From Rhodococcus koreensis (GTDB lineage: Bacteria; Actinomycetota; Actinomycetes; Mycobacteriales; Mycobacteriaceae): a DNA stretch of 64,000 bases. Positions 46,190-55,196 of the stretch are shown piece after piece. A program made the position numbers and the translations under genes. The notes under the pieces were generated by a model that was not told the origin of the DNA, did not search any database, and worked only from the letters and a program-made list of their open reading frames with translations. Every line of letters starts with the position of its first letter. Position 1 is the first letter of the stretch. The stretch spans positions 186,001 to 250,000 of the forward strand of contig NZ_FNSV01000002.1 of NCBI RefSeq assembly GCF_900105905.1, written 5' to 3'.

Positions 46190-47319
46190 GAGCTGGCAAC
46201 TTTCAGAAGGCCGCGGAGGCGGTGGAGGTCGAATTCGTTGTCGGCGCGCAGCGCGTGGACAATGGCGCGCAGTTCCTGGAGTGATTCCCGACCGGGGTTC
46301 ACTCCGAGGAAGTCTTTGGTGGCGGGCGGCCCCCACTGGGACAGTCCGGACGCAGTCATCGGTGCCCAGCCCGCCTCGAGGGTGTCGTCGAAGAGATCGC
46401 CGTCGCTGAAGTGCTCGACCATGAATCCGTCGGGGTCGCGCCAGTAGTCGAAGATCTGGCTGCCCTGGATGTGTCGGCCGATGCCCCAGGACCGGCGGTA
46501 GCCCCGGTCGAGCAGGTATTCGCCTCCCGCGGCGAGGCCGTCGAGGTCGGCGACCTGATATGCCGAATGCACATAGCGGTTGGCCGGGCCGAGAACCATC
46601 GCGAGGGTGTGATGGTCGGTGGGCGTGGCGCCCCGGTCGCAGCGGATGAAGCTCATGATCGGACCCCGGGCCCGTTGCCCCGGGTAGTAGAGGAAGTCGC
46701 TGACGATCAGTCCGAGGTGCTCGAGGTACCAGTTGAGCGTTTCGAGGTACGTCGTCGTCTGGAGCACGACGTGCCCGAGTCGTTGCACGGTGGCCGGTGT
46801 GCGGGGCGGGCGCTGTGGGGCGTTCACCCGCCCGCCGTCGTGTCCGAAATTCAGGGGGAGCGGGGCCTGGTCGGACAGCGCCGGCAACTCGAACGTGTCG
46901 GACACGACGCGCACTCCCAGAGCGCTGGGATCGGTGAGATCGACCGTGATCCCGCCCAGACTCTCGGGAAGGGGCACGACCGCACCCCCGACCGCGTCCG
47001 CCAGTCGCAGCACGTCGGTCGCGTCGGCCGCCCGGAAGGCGGGACCGGCGAACCGCGACCGTGGACCTCGGCGGATGAGCACGCAGGGCGATCCGGGGTC
47101 CGTCCCGCGCAACTGCAGTTCGTGTGCGGTGCGAAGGGCCGTCGCAAAACCGAAGGCATGGGCGAACGCCTCCGCCCGATCGAGGTCGGGCTTTTCGAAC
47201 TCCAGCCATGCGAGGTCATGGACCTTGATGATCGGCTCGGCGGCCCGCCCGCGGTGTTCGCCCGCCAGTGCGCCCTGCTGACTGTGCAGACCGGTATGCG
47301 GGTCGTGGCGGTCGTTCAT
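46186..47319 (-). CDS. Extradiol dioxygenase, VOC superfamily (BphC/2,3-dihydroxybiphenyl dioxygenase-like)
   Basis: 377 aa. Two VOC modules: ~32-140 and ~175-310. The catalytic module has the Fe(II) facial triad His in QRLGHVVLQ, His in DHHTLAMVLG and Glu in GFMVEHFSDGD. Cleaves a catechol next to the hydroxyls. First gene of the operon; the intergenic region to the tetR fragment holds putative operators, so a TetR repressor probably controls it. Confidence 0.9.
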   Translation of the reverse strand: MNDRHDPHTGLHSQQGALAGEHRGRAAEPIIKVHDLAWLEFEKPDLDRAEAFAHAFGFATALRTAHELQLRGTDPGSPCVLIRRGPRSRFAGPAFRAADATDVLRLADAVGGAVVPLPESLGGITVDLTDPSALGVRVVSDTFELPALSDQAPLPLNFGHDGGRVNAPQRPPRTPATVQRLGHVVLQTTTYLETLNWYLEHLGLIVSDFLYYPGQRARGPIMSFIRCDRGATPTDHHTLAMVLGPANRYVHSAYQVADLDGLAAGGEYLLDRGYRRSWGIGRHIQGSQIFDYWRDPDGFMVEHFSDGDLFDDTLEAGWAPMTASGLSQWGPPATKDFLGVNPGRESLQELRAIVHALRADNEFDLHRLRGLLKVASS

Positions 47320-47341
47320 TGACCTCTCCTCTCAATTAACT

Positions 47342-47409
47342 GAGGATATCGTCATTCACGAGGATATCGTCAGTCAAGGGGGTTTGAGGAATTCGTCAAT
47401 ATTGATGAC
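47342..47409. promoter_or_regulatory. Operator region between the dioxygenase operon and the tetR duplication
   Basis: Direct repeats GAGGATATCGTCA at 47342-47354 and 47360-47372 (18-bp pitch) and a palindromic GTCAATATTGATGAC at 47395-47409 (core TCAATATTGA perfect). The palindrome recurs at 48342-48356 before the intact tetR. Confidence 0.6.
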
Positions 47410-47460
47410 GCGCGGTAGGGTGGGGCAGCGTCAGACGGATCAGGAGATGGGCACGCAGGC

Positions 47461-47548
47461 ATGACCGAGCAGCTCACCGATGCACCGAACCGCCTGGACC
47501 GGCGCAAGGCGCATACCCGCACCGCGCTTGTACGCGCAGCCCGGTCGG
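47461..47548 (+). pseudogene. tetR 5' fragment (duplicate)
   Basis: About 29 codons, MTEQLTDAPNRLDRRKAHTR and following, nearly match the start of the TetR gene at 48409, and the ~75 bp upstream match too. Similarity ends at ~47548, before the HTH is complete. Confidence 0.8.
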
Positions 47549-47684
47549 TTACGCCGACGCCGACTACTTCGACGACGCCAGGAAAATTGCGGACCGCATC
47601 CGATTGCGTACCAAGCGTGGCCCGCGGCCGCGGGCCACACTCACCGCACGCCAGAACGTCACGGGCACCCGCGGCGTAGACGGG

Positions 47685-48284
47685 ATGCTAATGGCTGGAA
47701 TGGGATTGGTGCAGCGGTTGCTCGGACAAGGCAGATTCGAACCGATTCGCGCGGTGACCGAAGTGAGCGCGGCCAGCGAGGCGAATCGGGAAGAGATTCC
47801 CGTGGAGCAGGTCGTCGCGCTCCTGCGGGAGCGTGTGTACGGCGCGATGACGTGTTTGGCGACGCTCGCCGTCCTCGTCCGCTATACGGCTCCCGAGACG
47901 AGCCCCTGGGCTCGGGTCCTCGATGTCGCGGTGGCCACCGGCGGGCTCTGGGCGGCAAGCCTGCTGGCCGACTGGGTGGCACACCTCGGCGCGTACCACC
48001 GTGCTCCGCGCGGACGGGCGGCGCTGCGGATGCTGCAGGCCTCTGGCCAGATTGTGGAGGCCGCGGTCTTGCCCCTGCTGGTATTGGTCGCAGCCGCCGT
48101 CGGACTACTGAGCACATCCACAGCGATGTGGATCGCGATGTGGATCCTCGTTGTCGAACTCGGCGTCATTGCTCTGCTTGCCGTGCGAATGGCCCACTTA
48201 CGGTGGTGGCAACAGCTGTTCACCATCACGGGTTTGGTCGGTGTGGGCGTACTTGTGGTCGGCATCAAGATCCTCGCCCATTAG
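47685..48284 (+). CDS. Hypothetical membrane protein lodged between tetR copies
   Basis: 199 aa from ATG 47685; other starts (TTG 47604, ATG 47691, 47700) cannot be excluded and no strong ribosome-binding site decides. After a polar N-terminus come about four to five hydrophobic segments (GAMTCLATLAVLV, VATGGLWAASLLADW, AAVLPLLVLVAAAVGLL, AMWIAMWILVVELGVIALLA, GLVGVGVLVVGIKI). Family not recognised. It and ~135 bp before it occupy the insert between the duplicated tetR ends. Confidence 0.65.
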   Translation: MLMAGMGLVQRLLGQGRFEPIRAVTEVSAASEANREEIPVEQVVALLRERVYGAMTCLATLAVLVRYTAPETSPWARVLDVAVATGGLWAASLLADWVAHLGAYHRAPRGRAALRMLQASGQIVEAAVLPLLVLVAAAVGLLSTSTAMWIAMWILVVELGVIALLAVRMAHLRWWQQLFTITGLVGVGVLVVGIKILAH

Positions 48285-48341
48285 GTCAGGCCGTGTGGCT
48301 GCTGCTTGCCGACTGGAGCAGCTGCCAAGTGTGAGGAATTC

Positions 48342-48356
48342 GTCAATATTGATGAC
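48342..48356. promoter_or_regulatory. Palindrome GTCAATATTGATGAC, tetR operator
   Basis: Second copy of the 47395 element, 52 nt upstream of the TetR start. Likely autoregulatory site. Confidence 0.6.
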
Positions 48357-48408
48357 ACGCGGGTAGGGTAGGGCGAGGTCAGACGGATCAGGAGAAGGGC
48401 ACCCAGGC

Positions 48409-49071
48409 ATGACCGAGCAGATCACCGATGCACCGAACCGTCTGGAACGGCGCAAGGCGCGCACCCGCGCCGCACTCATACGCGCAGCCCAGTCCTTCAT
48501 GGCGGCGGGGAAACTGACCGCCCCGATTCTCGAGATCACCCAGGCCGCTGATGTCGGAATGGGGTCGTTCTACAACCACTTTCAGACGAAGGAGGAGCTC
48601 TTCCACGCCGCCGTGGAGGAGGCCCTCGACCGCCACGGCGCGATACTCGACGAACTGACCGCCGATCTGGACGACCCTGCCCAGGTCTTTGCGCAGAGCT
48701 TCCGACTGACCGGACGCCTGCATCGCCGAAATCCCGAACTGAGCAAAGTTCTGCTCCGCGACGGGCCGAGTCTGGTCAGCTCGGACAAAGGCCTGGCGCC
48801 GAGAGCTCGCCGCGACATCGAGGCCGCTGCCCGTGCGGGCCGGTTCAGCGTGCGCGACCCCGAACTGGCCCTGACAATCACGGCGGGGGCCGCACTGTGC
48901 CTCGGGCAACTGCTGCACGACCACCCCGAACGTGACGACGCGGAGGACACCGACCAAGTCACCGAGGACCTGTTGCGGATGTTCGGCCTCCCGGCCGACG
49001 AAGCCCACGAAATCTGCCGACGCCCCTTACCCGACGCCGACGATCAACCCCACGGCGCAACCGCCACATAG
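48409..49071 (+). CDS. TetR-family transcriptional regulator
   Basis: 220 aa. N-terminal HTH (~15-60): RKARTRAALIRAAQSFMAAG, ITQAADVGMGSFYNHFQTKE. The C-terminal ligand domain is variable. AGGAGAAGGG precedes the ATG. The duplicated promoter next to the divergent dioxygenase operon suggests it represses that operon. The C-terminal ~20 residues are Asp/Pro-rich. Confidence 0.92.
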   Translation: MTEQITDAPNRLERRKARTRAALIRAAQSFMAAGKLTAPILEITQAADVGMGSFYNHFQTKEELFHAAVEEALDRHGAILDELTADLDDPAQVFAQSFRLTGRLHRRNPELSKVLLRDGPSLVSSDKGLAPRARRDIEAAARAGRFSVRDPELALTITAGAALCLGQLLHDHPERDDAEDTDQVTEDLLRMFGLPADEAHEICRRPLPDADDQPHGATAT

Positions 49072-49132
49072 CGTGTCCGGATGTGGCACAGGTTTCGCCG
49101 AGGATCGGGCTCCATGAACCGACGGTGCCGGC

Positions 49133-49396
49133 GTGGTGGCGCGACGGTATGCGCATGATTGGGCGCTCTTCGTCGACTGGTGCGACGCCTGCGAGCACTG
49201 CGCGCTGCCCGCGCACCCGTCGGTGCTGGCGGAATTCCTCGCCGACCACCCCGCGGCGGACGGTACCCAACGTCGGCGCATCACCGCGATCAATGCCGTT
49301 CACACCGACGCCCAGTTCCCGGCGCCGGGCCGCGCCGAGATGGTCCGCCAACTCTCACTGTGGGGCCGAATATCCCAATCACGTTGTTCGACGTGA
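49133..49396 (+). pseudogene. Phage-type integrase N-terminal fragment
   Basis: Encodes RRYAHDWALFVDWCDACEHC, LPAHPSVLAEFLADH and QRRRITAINAVHTDAQFP, the SAM-like core-binding pattern of tyrosine recombinases. No catalytic domain follows; the frame ends within 90 codons. Confidence 0.6.
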
Positions 49397-49781
49397 CAGT
49401 CGTGGCGTTCGTGGTGGATGGCCTTGCCGCCGACTTTCAGGTGGGGTGGCGTGCGATCCGGTTCGTGCGGCTGCAGCCTTGTACACGAGCATCCCGGTGA
49501 TCCCGTATTGTGCGGTCCCTGCCGAATCGTGTTGACATTCACGAACCTGGTCCTCCGGCGGCAGGTCTACGGTCGCCTGTGGCGATTACCTTGACAGGCG
49601 AGTGCTCGGGGCCGGCGTGGCCGGCCACCGCTGTCTGGCACCTTTTCCAGGGTTGAACCCTTTCTCGGCAATCAGCGCATTGGGTTCTCCAAAATCGTTG
49701 ATCTGGTTCGTATTCGGGTGCCGAACCGGGGTTCTCCGTCGGGTGGTGGGGGCGGTCGGGATGCCGCGCTGAACGCCCTCG
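49397..49781. other. 385-bp region, no gene supported
   Basis: Short frames only. Possibly decayed integrase downstream sequence. The end overlaps the region behind the WhiB stop. Confidence 0.4.
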
Positions 49782-50150
49782 TTATCGGGCGGAGCTCAGG
49801 TGCAGGGCGTCGGCGGTGGCCGGTGCCGGCTGCGGGGGCGCGAGGGGTCGTTGCTCGCCGCGGCGAGCTCGATTGGTGTGTCGTCTGCGGTCGGTTTCGG
49901 TCATGCCACCCCAGATTCCGTACGGTTCGCCCACCGCCAGGGCGTACTCGCGGCACTGGGTGAGTACGGGGCAGTCCTGACAGATCTGCCGGGCCCGCGA
50001 TTCGCGTTGACCTCGGGCGGTACCGCGTTCGTTGTCGGGGGAGAAGAACACCGACGGTTCGATACCGCGGCACGCGGCGCCGTCCCACCATCCTTCGGGT
50101 CCGCTGGTGACCTGGTGGGTCGGCGTGGATGGGATTCGTGCGGGGCGCAA
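49782..50150 (-). CDS. WhiB-family iron-sulfur regulator
   Basis: 122 aa from a TTG at 50150 with AAAGGA 8 nt upstream; longer in-frame starts lack support. The four cluster cysteines are seen: AACRGIEP, then CQDCPVLTQC (CxxCx5C). The G(I/V)WGG turn (YGIWGGM) and a basic tail follow. WhiB proteins bind a [4Fe-4S] cluster and sigma-factor region 4. Subclass not assigned. Confidence 0.9.
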   Translation of the reverse strand: MRPARIPSTPTHQVTSGPEGWWDGAACRGIEPSVFFSPDNERGTARGQRESRARQICQDCPVLTQCREYALAVGEPYGIWGGMTETDRRRHTNRARRGEQRPLAPPQPAPATADALHLSSAR

Positions 50151-50412
50151 GTGCGGTTCCTTTCGTTCCCGAACGCGGGGACCTGTGGGGCAGATCCGGA
50201 CGCGGGAAACTGATTTCTGTGTTGTCGATGTGTCGTGGGTATCGGTTGCGTCGGTCGAGTGTCCAATCCTCGGCGGTAACGGTGTCGGTGTGGCCTTCGA
50301 TCGGGGTGATGCCCGTGTCATGGCTCCCGCCCCGGGGGGCCTTGGCTCGTGTGCTGTACGTATGCGAGATTCCCCTGCCGGCCACCCGGGAGGGATGGAG
50401 GATGATCACCCG

Positions 50413-50688
50413 ATGGAAGCTGCGGTGCCCACCGTGAGGGTCGTGACGTTCGATCAGTTCGAGGACAGCTTTCCGGTGGTGGCCGCTTGCGGTGTCGGCA
50501 GGGATGACTTTCGGCGCTTCGGCGAGGTTGTCGCCAGGAATATTTGCGATCTGCCCTTCGCCGCCGCGGCGATTCGCCAGTACATCATCGATTGTACGGA
50601 CCTGCCGCTCACCAAGGGCTTACGGGCGAGCAGCGGATTGTTCCGCGGGCTCGGTCCCCGTACGCGAGTCGAGCCGATCCTCGGGTGA
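50413..50688 (+). CDS. Hypothetical protein
   Basis: 91 aa from ATG 50413, with GGAGGA 10 nt upstream; ATG 50395 is an alternative. Contains VRVVTFDQFEDSFPVVAACG and FRRFGEVVARNICDLPFAAA. No family recognised. A terminator-like hairpin lies 265 bp downstream. Confidence 0.55.
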   Translation: MEAAVPTVRVVTFDQFEDSFPVVAACGVGRDDFRRFGEVVARNICDLPFAAAAIRQYIIDCTDLPLTKGLRASSGLFRGLGPRTRVEPILG

Positions 50689-51172
50689 CTGGCCGGCTTT
50701 GCGCCGCTCGACCGGATGCTCGCGACCGAAACCCAGTCTGCGGCACGACCGAGCGCGTGGCCGCGATGGTTCGGACCGTATCGGCCGGCACTTGCCCCTC
50801 GGCGGTGATGTGTGGCCTCGGTCGGAATTCCTGCAATCCGCAGGTCAGAACCATTGCGGAGGGCGTATCGTAGTAGATGCGGATCAAGGAAAAAGATTGG
50901 TAATGATCACACCCTTGTGAAGCAGAGATTAGGCCGAGGGTGCGAAGTCACGCCCCCGGCCCGACCGCTGTTTCGGGGGTTTTACAGCGGCGCGAACGGG
51001 CGAGCACCCGGGAACACCCGGTGGCTGAGCGCCGGGCGGACTGGTCCACTGCGTGAGGAGCACGGCGCAGCGAAGCGATCTGCTCGGACGGGGGATGCCG
51101 GCCCCCACCTCACGCACCGAAGTGAGCGCAGCCCCTGGTAGCGCCCGCCGTGTACCCAGAGGCGGGTGCCGA
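50689..51172. other. 484-bp region, terminator but no gene
   Basis: An AT-rich pocket at 50870-50920 may be a promoter. Otherwise only the hairpin at 50953-50983. No coding frame supported. Confidence 0.4.
50953..50983 (+). terminator. Rho-independent-like terminator
   Basis: CCCCCG (50953-50958) pairs with CGGGGG (50974-50979), 15-nt loop, then TTTT. Short stem but has the T-run. Confidence 0.5.
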
Positions 51173-51292
51173 TCAGCTCCGCTCGAGGGGATGCCGGTAC
51201 AAGGTGGTGCGCCCGACACCGAGGATCTCGGCGATCTCGCCCAGTTGCATCCCGGTCTCGCGCATACGCAATGAAACTACAGGTGTGCTGTT
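51173..51292 (-). pseudogene. Resolvase/invertase C-terminal HTH fragment
   Basis: SLRMRETGMQLGEIAEILGV then GRTTLYRHPLERS-stop matches the helix-turn-helix end of small serine recombinases. The catalytic N-terminal domain is missing. Confidence 0.65.
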
Positions 51293-51371
51293 CGATCGAT
51301 ACGCCATCCCGAAGCCGACGTGACCCGGGTCCCGGCGGCGTGACCTGCCGGGACCGTGTCCGGTGGAGAGG

Positions 51372-51839
51372 TCAGGTCGTGGTGGTCTGGTCGGGTGAGT
51401 CGCTGGGCTCGATGACCTTGGTTTCCTCACGTGCCCCGGGGGTGATTTCGATGCGGCGCGGCTTGGCCCTTTCTGCCACGGGGAGGGTGACCGTCAGCAC
51501 CCCGTTCTCGTAGGTGGCGGCGATGTGGTCGGCGTCGATGTCCTGGCCGAGGGCCAGCTGACGCAGGTAGCTGCCGGTGAAGCGCTCGGAGGTCAGCCAC
51601 TGCACGTCGTGTTCGGTGCGTTCGCTGCGTTGGGCTTTCACGGTGAGGATGCCGCCGTCGACGCTGACGTCGACCGAGCCGGGGTCCACGCCCGGGAGGT
51701 CGGCGTGGAGGACGTAGTGATCGCCGGAGCGGTAGAGGTCCATCGGCATGAACCGTGGGGCCCGGGCGGATCCGGCCGACGTGCCGAGCAGCTGCTCGGT
51801 GAGTCTGTCGATGTCACGGAATGGGTCGGGATGAAGCAC
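51372..51839 (-). CDS. Small heat-shock protein, Hsp20/alpha-crystallin family
   Basis: 155 aa from the GTG at 51839, chosen because AGGAGG lies 8 nt upstream; a GTG three codons earlier would sit on the Shine-Dalgarno. Alpha-crystallin domain ~35-130: YVLHADLPGVDPGSVDVSVD, GGILTVKAQRSER, and ENGVLTVTLPVAE with the IXI-like tail (RRIEI). ATP-independent holdase chaperone. No HspR or CIRCE box seen upstream. Confidence 0.93.
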   Translation of the reverse strand: MLHPDPFRDIDRLTEQLLGTSAGSARAPRFMPMDLYRSGDHYVLHADLPGVDPGSVDVSVDGGILTVKAQRSERTEHDVQWLTSERFTGSYLRQLALGQDIDADHIAATYENGVLTVTLPVAERAKPRRIEITPGAREETKVIEPSDSPDQTTTT

Positions 51840-52219
51840 AGCAACCACCTCCTACATGTTGGTGGCCGCACCTCGCCATCGCGACGGGTGTCGGCTGGCT
51901 GCGCTCCTTCTAGTTTTGCACTGCACCTGTGCGGGCGCCAGGTGCGCTCGACGCCCGGTTCCGGCGGATTGCAAGGATTTCCGACCGAGGCCGCAAGTGT
52001 TTCGCGGACAGGTGCTGCCCGCTGCGTTCAGGCCACCGATCACCACGGCCCAGACCCCGCCGGGTGCGGGCCGGGAGGGCTGGGGTTTCGTCGTCCACCA
52101 CCACTTTCCCCTGGTGCCAGCGAGAACAACCCGGCCGCGCCGGTCGGGTGATCGTGGCTCTGCGGCGGAGCAGACTTTCGCCGTGCTGCTCCGTGTGCGG
52201 GGTTGGATACACTACTGAC
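51840..52219. other. 380-bp divergent promoter region (hsp20 / cupin)
   Basis: No gene. TGGATACACT just before the cupin ATG could be a -10 region of a nearly leaderless transcript. Confidence 0.4.
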
Positions 52220-52552
52220 ATGCAGCGGGTTTCTCTCGAGGCCTTGGCTCGTCAGCAGCTGAAACAGGCGGCCACCGCGGGTGGTGGTCACACCGCCGAC
52301 ACCGTCTACGGCGGGCATGAGAAAGTGTTGCGGCAGACGGTGATCGGCATGATTGAGGGCGCGGTCCTCGGGGAGCATTCGAACCCGGGTGAGGCGACGG
52401 TGCAGGTCTTGTCCGGTCGGGTCAGGCTCTCGACCGGCGATCTGTCGTGGGAGGGGAGGGCGGGTGATCTGCTCATCGTTCCCGACGCACGGCACAGCCT
52501 CGAAGCGTTGGTGGACTCGGCGGTCCTGTTGACGGTCGCGAAGCTGTCGTGA
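52220..52552 (+). CDS. Cupin-domain protein
   Basis: 110 aa. Single cupin barrel: GHEKVLRQTVIGMIEGAVLG, EHSNPGEATVQVLSGRVRLS, GDLLIVPDARHSL. Has one His in each of the two cupin motif regions, so metal binding is possible. Small stand-alone cupins of this type are common in actinomycetes; function unknown. Confidence 0.85.
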   Translation: MQRVSLEALARQQLKQAATAGGGHTADTVYGGHEKVLRQTVIGMIEGAVLGEHSNPGEATVQVLSGRVRLSTGDLSWEGRAGDLLIVPDARHSLEALVDSAVLLTVAKLS

Positions 52553-52726
52553 CCCCACCCCAGCAGCCCGGGTTGCAGGCCGGCCCCGGCGCATCGCTTC
52601 CGGTGCCGCCCGACGATGCGGGCCGCGACATCACCTCATGCGTCGAGAGCAGGCGCGATGCCGGGCAGGTGCTCGCCTCCGCCGCGGTTCCCAGCGCCGC
52701 ACACCCTCGTCTGTGCTGGGATGTGC

Positions 52727-53032
52727 TCAGCCGGCGCAGTCCAGGCAGATCATCTGTCCACCGGCCGTGTCGACGAGGCGGCTGCGGTGATGGACGAGGA
52801 AACAACTGGTGCAGGTGAATTCGTCCGCCTTCTTGGGTATCACCCGGACCGTGAATTCCTCGCCGGACAGGTCGGCCCCGGGCAGCTCGAATGACTCCGC
52901 GGTGTCCGTCTCCTCGACGTCGGCGACGGCCGACTGCGATTCGTTCCTTCCGGCCTTCAGCTGGTCGAGCGAGTTCTCGGATGGCTCGTCGTCGGTGTTG
53001 GTAACTCTGGGTGCGTCGTAGTCGGTGGCCAT
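52727..53032 (-). CDS. DUF4193-family protein (zinc-ribbon)
   Basis: 101 aa from ATG 53032. Begins MATDYDAPRV and contains TAESFELPGADLSGEE, then CTSC and CLDC cysteine pairs around SCFLVHHRSRL, forming a probable zinc ribbon. Conserved across actinobacteria, usually near sigma-factor or stress genes. Function unknown. Confidence 0.9.
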   Translation of the reverse strand: MATDYDAPRVTNTDDEPSENSLDQLKAGRNESQSAVADVEETDTAESFELPGADLSGEEFTVRVIPKKADEFTCTSCFLVHHRSRLVDTAGGQMICLDCAG

Positions 53033-53724
53033 GACCCTCCCTCTCGTCGGGCGTCTTCCCCGGAGCCGCCCCGCGATCGCGGAGGTCGATTGCATGTCAA
53101 CGCTCTTGTGCCCGTAACCGGTCACGTGCGGGCACATCGGCACATTCGGTCCTGGGCCGGGTCCGAATGCTGCTCGCGATCGATGACGGAGCCGGACCCT
53201 GGGGTTCCGCATACACACGTCGGGCGGGCGCCCCTGACCCAAAGGGGGACCCGCCCGCGAGCACTGACCACTCGGTTACCAGGCGTGCATGGTTGCGCGG
53301 TGAAATGTGGCCTCGGCGTCAGGAGACATTTCCCGCCTGACGCAAGCCCACCGTGCTGAGCCCACTGTGGGGGCTTTGCTTTGCGTGGGTGCCTACAGCT
53401 CGTGCTGGGCGCCACAACCGAGAGGTGGAATCTTCTCTTCCGGTCCGACCTTGGTCTGTCGTGGATCCGTACCTCCGGTCTACGCCGCATCTCCAGTTAA
53501 AGCAACAGTAAAATACGGTCGGTCATCGCGCGACCTCGCGATTGAGCACATCACCGCCGACCTCACCCTGATCAAGCACCACTCCCAGGTAGATGCGGCC
53601 TACGTACTTCGACTCGGTCGCCGCCCTCGACAACAGGACGACGCTGCGCGACCACTGGGAGGCCGGACTCGGTCGCCGACGATTAGGTAGGAATACCGTC
53701 CTCGCTAACTCACGTCTCACCTGG
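53033..53724. other. 692-bp region with hairpin and a possible remnant
   Basis: A GC hairpin with arms GGGCGGG/CCCGCCC spans 53222-53256. A 45-codon plus frame (ATG ~53594, MRPTYFDSVAALDNRTTLRD) is protein-like but not identified. No tRNA or other RNA seen. Confidence 0.4.
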
Positions 53725-53761
53725 ACGTAACCTACGGTTGCGTAACCTGCGCTAGCGTAAA
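53725..53761. promoter_or_regulatory. Operator array before desaturase copy 2
   Basis: ACGTAACCTACGG (53725-53737), GCGTAACCTGCGC (53740-53752) and GCGTAAATT (from 53755) repeat every 15 bp and run into the start codon. Same unit and pitch as at 41193-41233. Confidence 0.7.
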
Positions 53762-53764
53762 TTC

Positions 53765-54973
53765 ATGGCGATTTCGGATGTCACGGAGTACGCCCACCTG
53801 ACCGGGGCGGATGTCGAGGCGCTGTGCGTCGAGTTCGACGCGATCCGGCGTGATATCGAAGCCTCGCGTGGCGAGCGTGATGCCCGGTACATCCGCACCG
53901 CGATCCGGCTGCAGCGGTCCCTCGAAATCGGCGGTCGCGCGGTCTTGTTCGCGAGTTGGTTCCCGCCGGCCTGGCTTGCCGGCACGACGATGCTCGGCAC
54001 CGCCAAGATCGTCGAGAACATGGAGCTCGGCCACAACGTCCTGCACGGTCAGTGGGATTGGATGAACGATCCGGAGATCCACTCGTCGACGTGGGAGTGG
54101 GATCTCGCCGGCCTGTCGGCGCATTGGAAGCAGACCCACAACCACATCCATCACAAGTACACCAACGTGCTCGGGATGGACGACGACGTGGGCTACGACC
54201 TGTTGCGGGTCACCCGCGATCAGCGGTGGACGCCGTTGAGCGTCGGCAATCCGGTCTACAACCTGCTGTTGCAGCTGTTCTTCGAGTACGGGGTGGCCCT
54301 CCAGCACTTGGAGCTGGGCAGGGTGGCCAGGGGAGGTGTCGATCGTGTCGAGTTCGCGCGCCGATGCCGTGAGGTGGCCGGGAAGGTCGGTAAGCAGATC
54401 GCCAAGGACTATGTTCTCTACCCGGCGCTGACCGGCCCGGCGTTCCTGCCCACGTTGACCGCGAACCTGACGGCGAACATGATCCGCAACGTCTGGACCA
54501 ACATGGTCATCTTCTGCGGGCATTTCCCCGACGGCGCGGAGAAGTTCACCGAGGCCGAGCTGGAGGACGAAACGCGGGGGCAGTGGTACCTGCGGCAGAT
54601 GCTCGGCAGCGCGAATTTTCAGGCGGGGCCGGTGATGGAATTCATGAGCGGCAACCTCTGCTACCAGATCGAGCATCACCTGTTCCCCGATCTGCCGAGC
54701 AACCGGTTGCGCGAGATTTCCGTGCGCGTGCGTGCGCTGTGCAAGAGGTACGACCTGCCCTACACGACCGGCTCGCTGCCGGTGCAGTACCTGAAGTCGT
54801 GGCGCACCATCGCCAAGCTGGCGTTGCCGAACAAGTTCCTGCAGGCGACCGCCGACGACGCGCCCGAGACCGCGTCGGAACGCAGGTTCACCGATCCGAG
54901 GCCACAGTTCGACCCGGTCACGGGCAGACGCCGTGGGCTGTCGACAGCACTTCGCGATCGCGGGGGACTCTGA
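53765..54973 (+). CDS. Membrane fatty-acyl desaturase, DesA3-like (copy 2)
   Basis: 402 aa. Closely parallels copy 1: same N-terminus (MAISDVTEYAHLTGAD), boxes HNVLHGQWDWM, HNHIHHKYTN and QIEHHLFPDLP. Differs mainly in the loop around residues 155-200. Probably a paralogue by duplication with kept regulation. Needs an electron donor not encoded nearby. Confidence 0.88.
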   Translation: MAISDVTEYAHLTGADVEALCVEFDAIRRDIEASRGERDARYIRTAIRLQRSLEIGGRAVLFASWFPPAWLAGTTMLGTAKIVENMELGHNVLHGQWDWMNDPEIHSSTWEWDLAGLSAHWKQTHNHIHHKYTNVLGMDDDVGYDLLRVTRDQRWTPLSVGNPVYNLLLQLFFEYGVALQHLELGRVARGGVDRVEFARRCREVAGKVGKQIAKDYVLYPALTGPAFLPTLTANLTANMIRNVWTNMVIFCGHFPDGAEKFTEAELEDETRGQWYLRQMLGSANFQAGPVMEFMSGNLCYQIEHHLFPDLPSNRLREISVRVRALCKRYDLPYTTGSLPVQYLKSWRTIAKLALPNKFLQATADDAPETASERRFTDPRPQFDPVTGRRRGLSTALRDRGGL

Positions 54974-55110
54974 CATCGCCCCCGGGCGGGACCCGAACAC
55001 CGGCGCCCTCGCCGATCCGTTCGAGTATCTCGGCGCGGCAAGGCCCACCACGCTGTGCATCGGCCTGTGAGGGTGGCACCTCCGGTCGGCAGTTGCGCGG
55101 AGCCGGCTCG

Positions 55111-55196
55111 CCGCGGGCGTCGAGACAGTTCGGTGCGGCCGGAACGTCGAGCACCGCGGGCGTCGAGACAGTTCGGTGCGGCCGGAACGTCGATCA
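55111..55196. repeat. 43-bp tandem repeat, two copies
   Basis: Unit begins CCGCGGGCGTCGAGACAGTT; copies 55111-55153 and 55154-55196 differ by one base. A partial third unit (CCGCGG) follows. Lies in the non-coding gap after desaturase copy 2. Confidence 0.85.
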
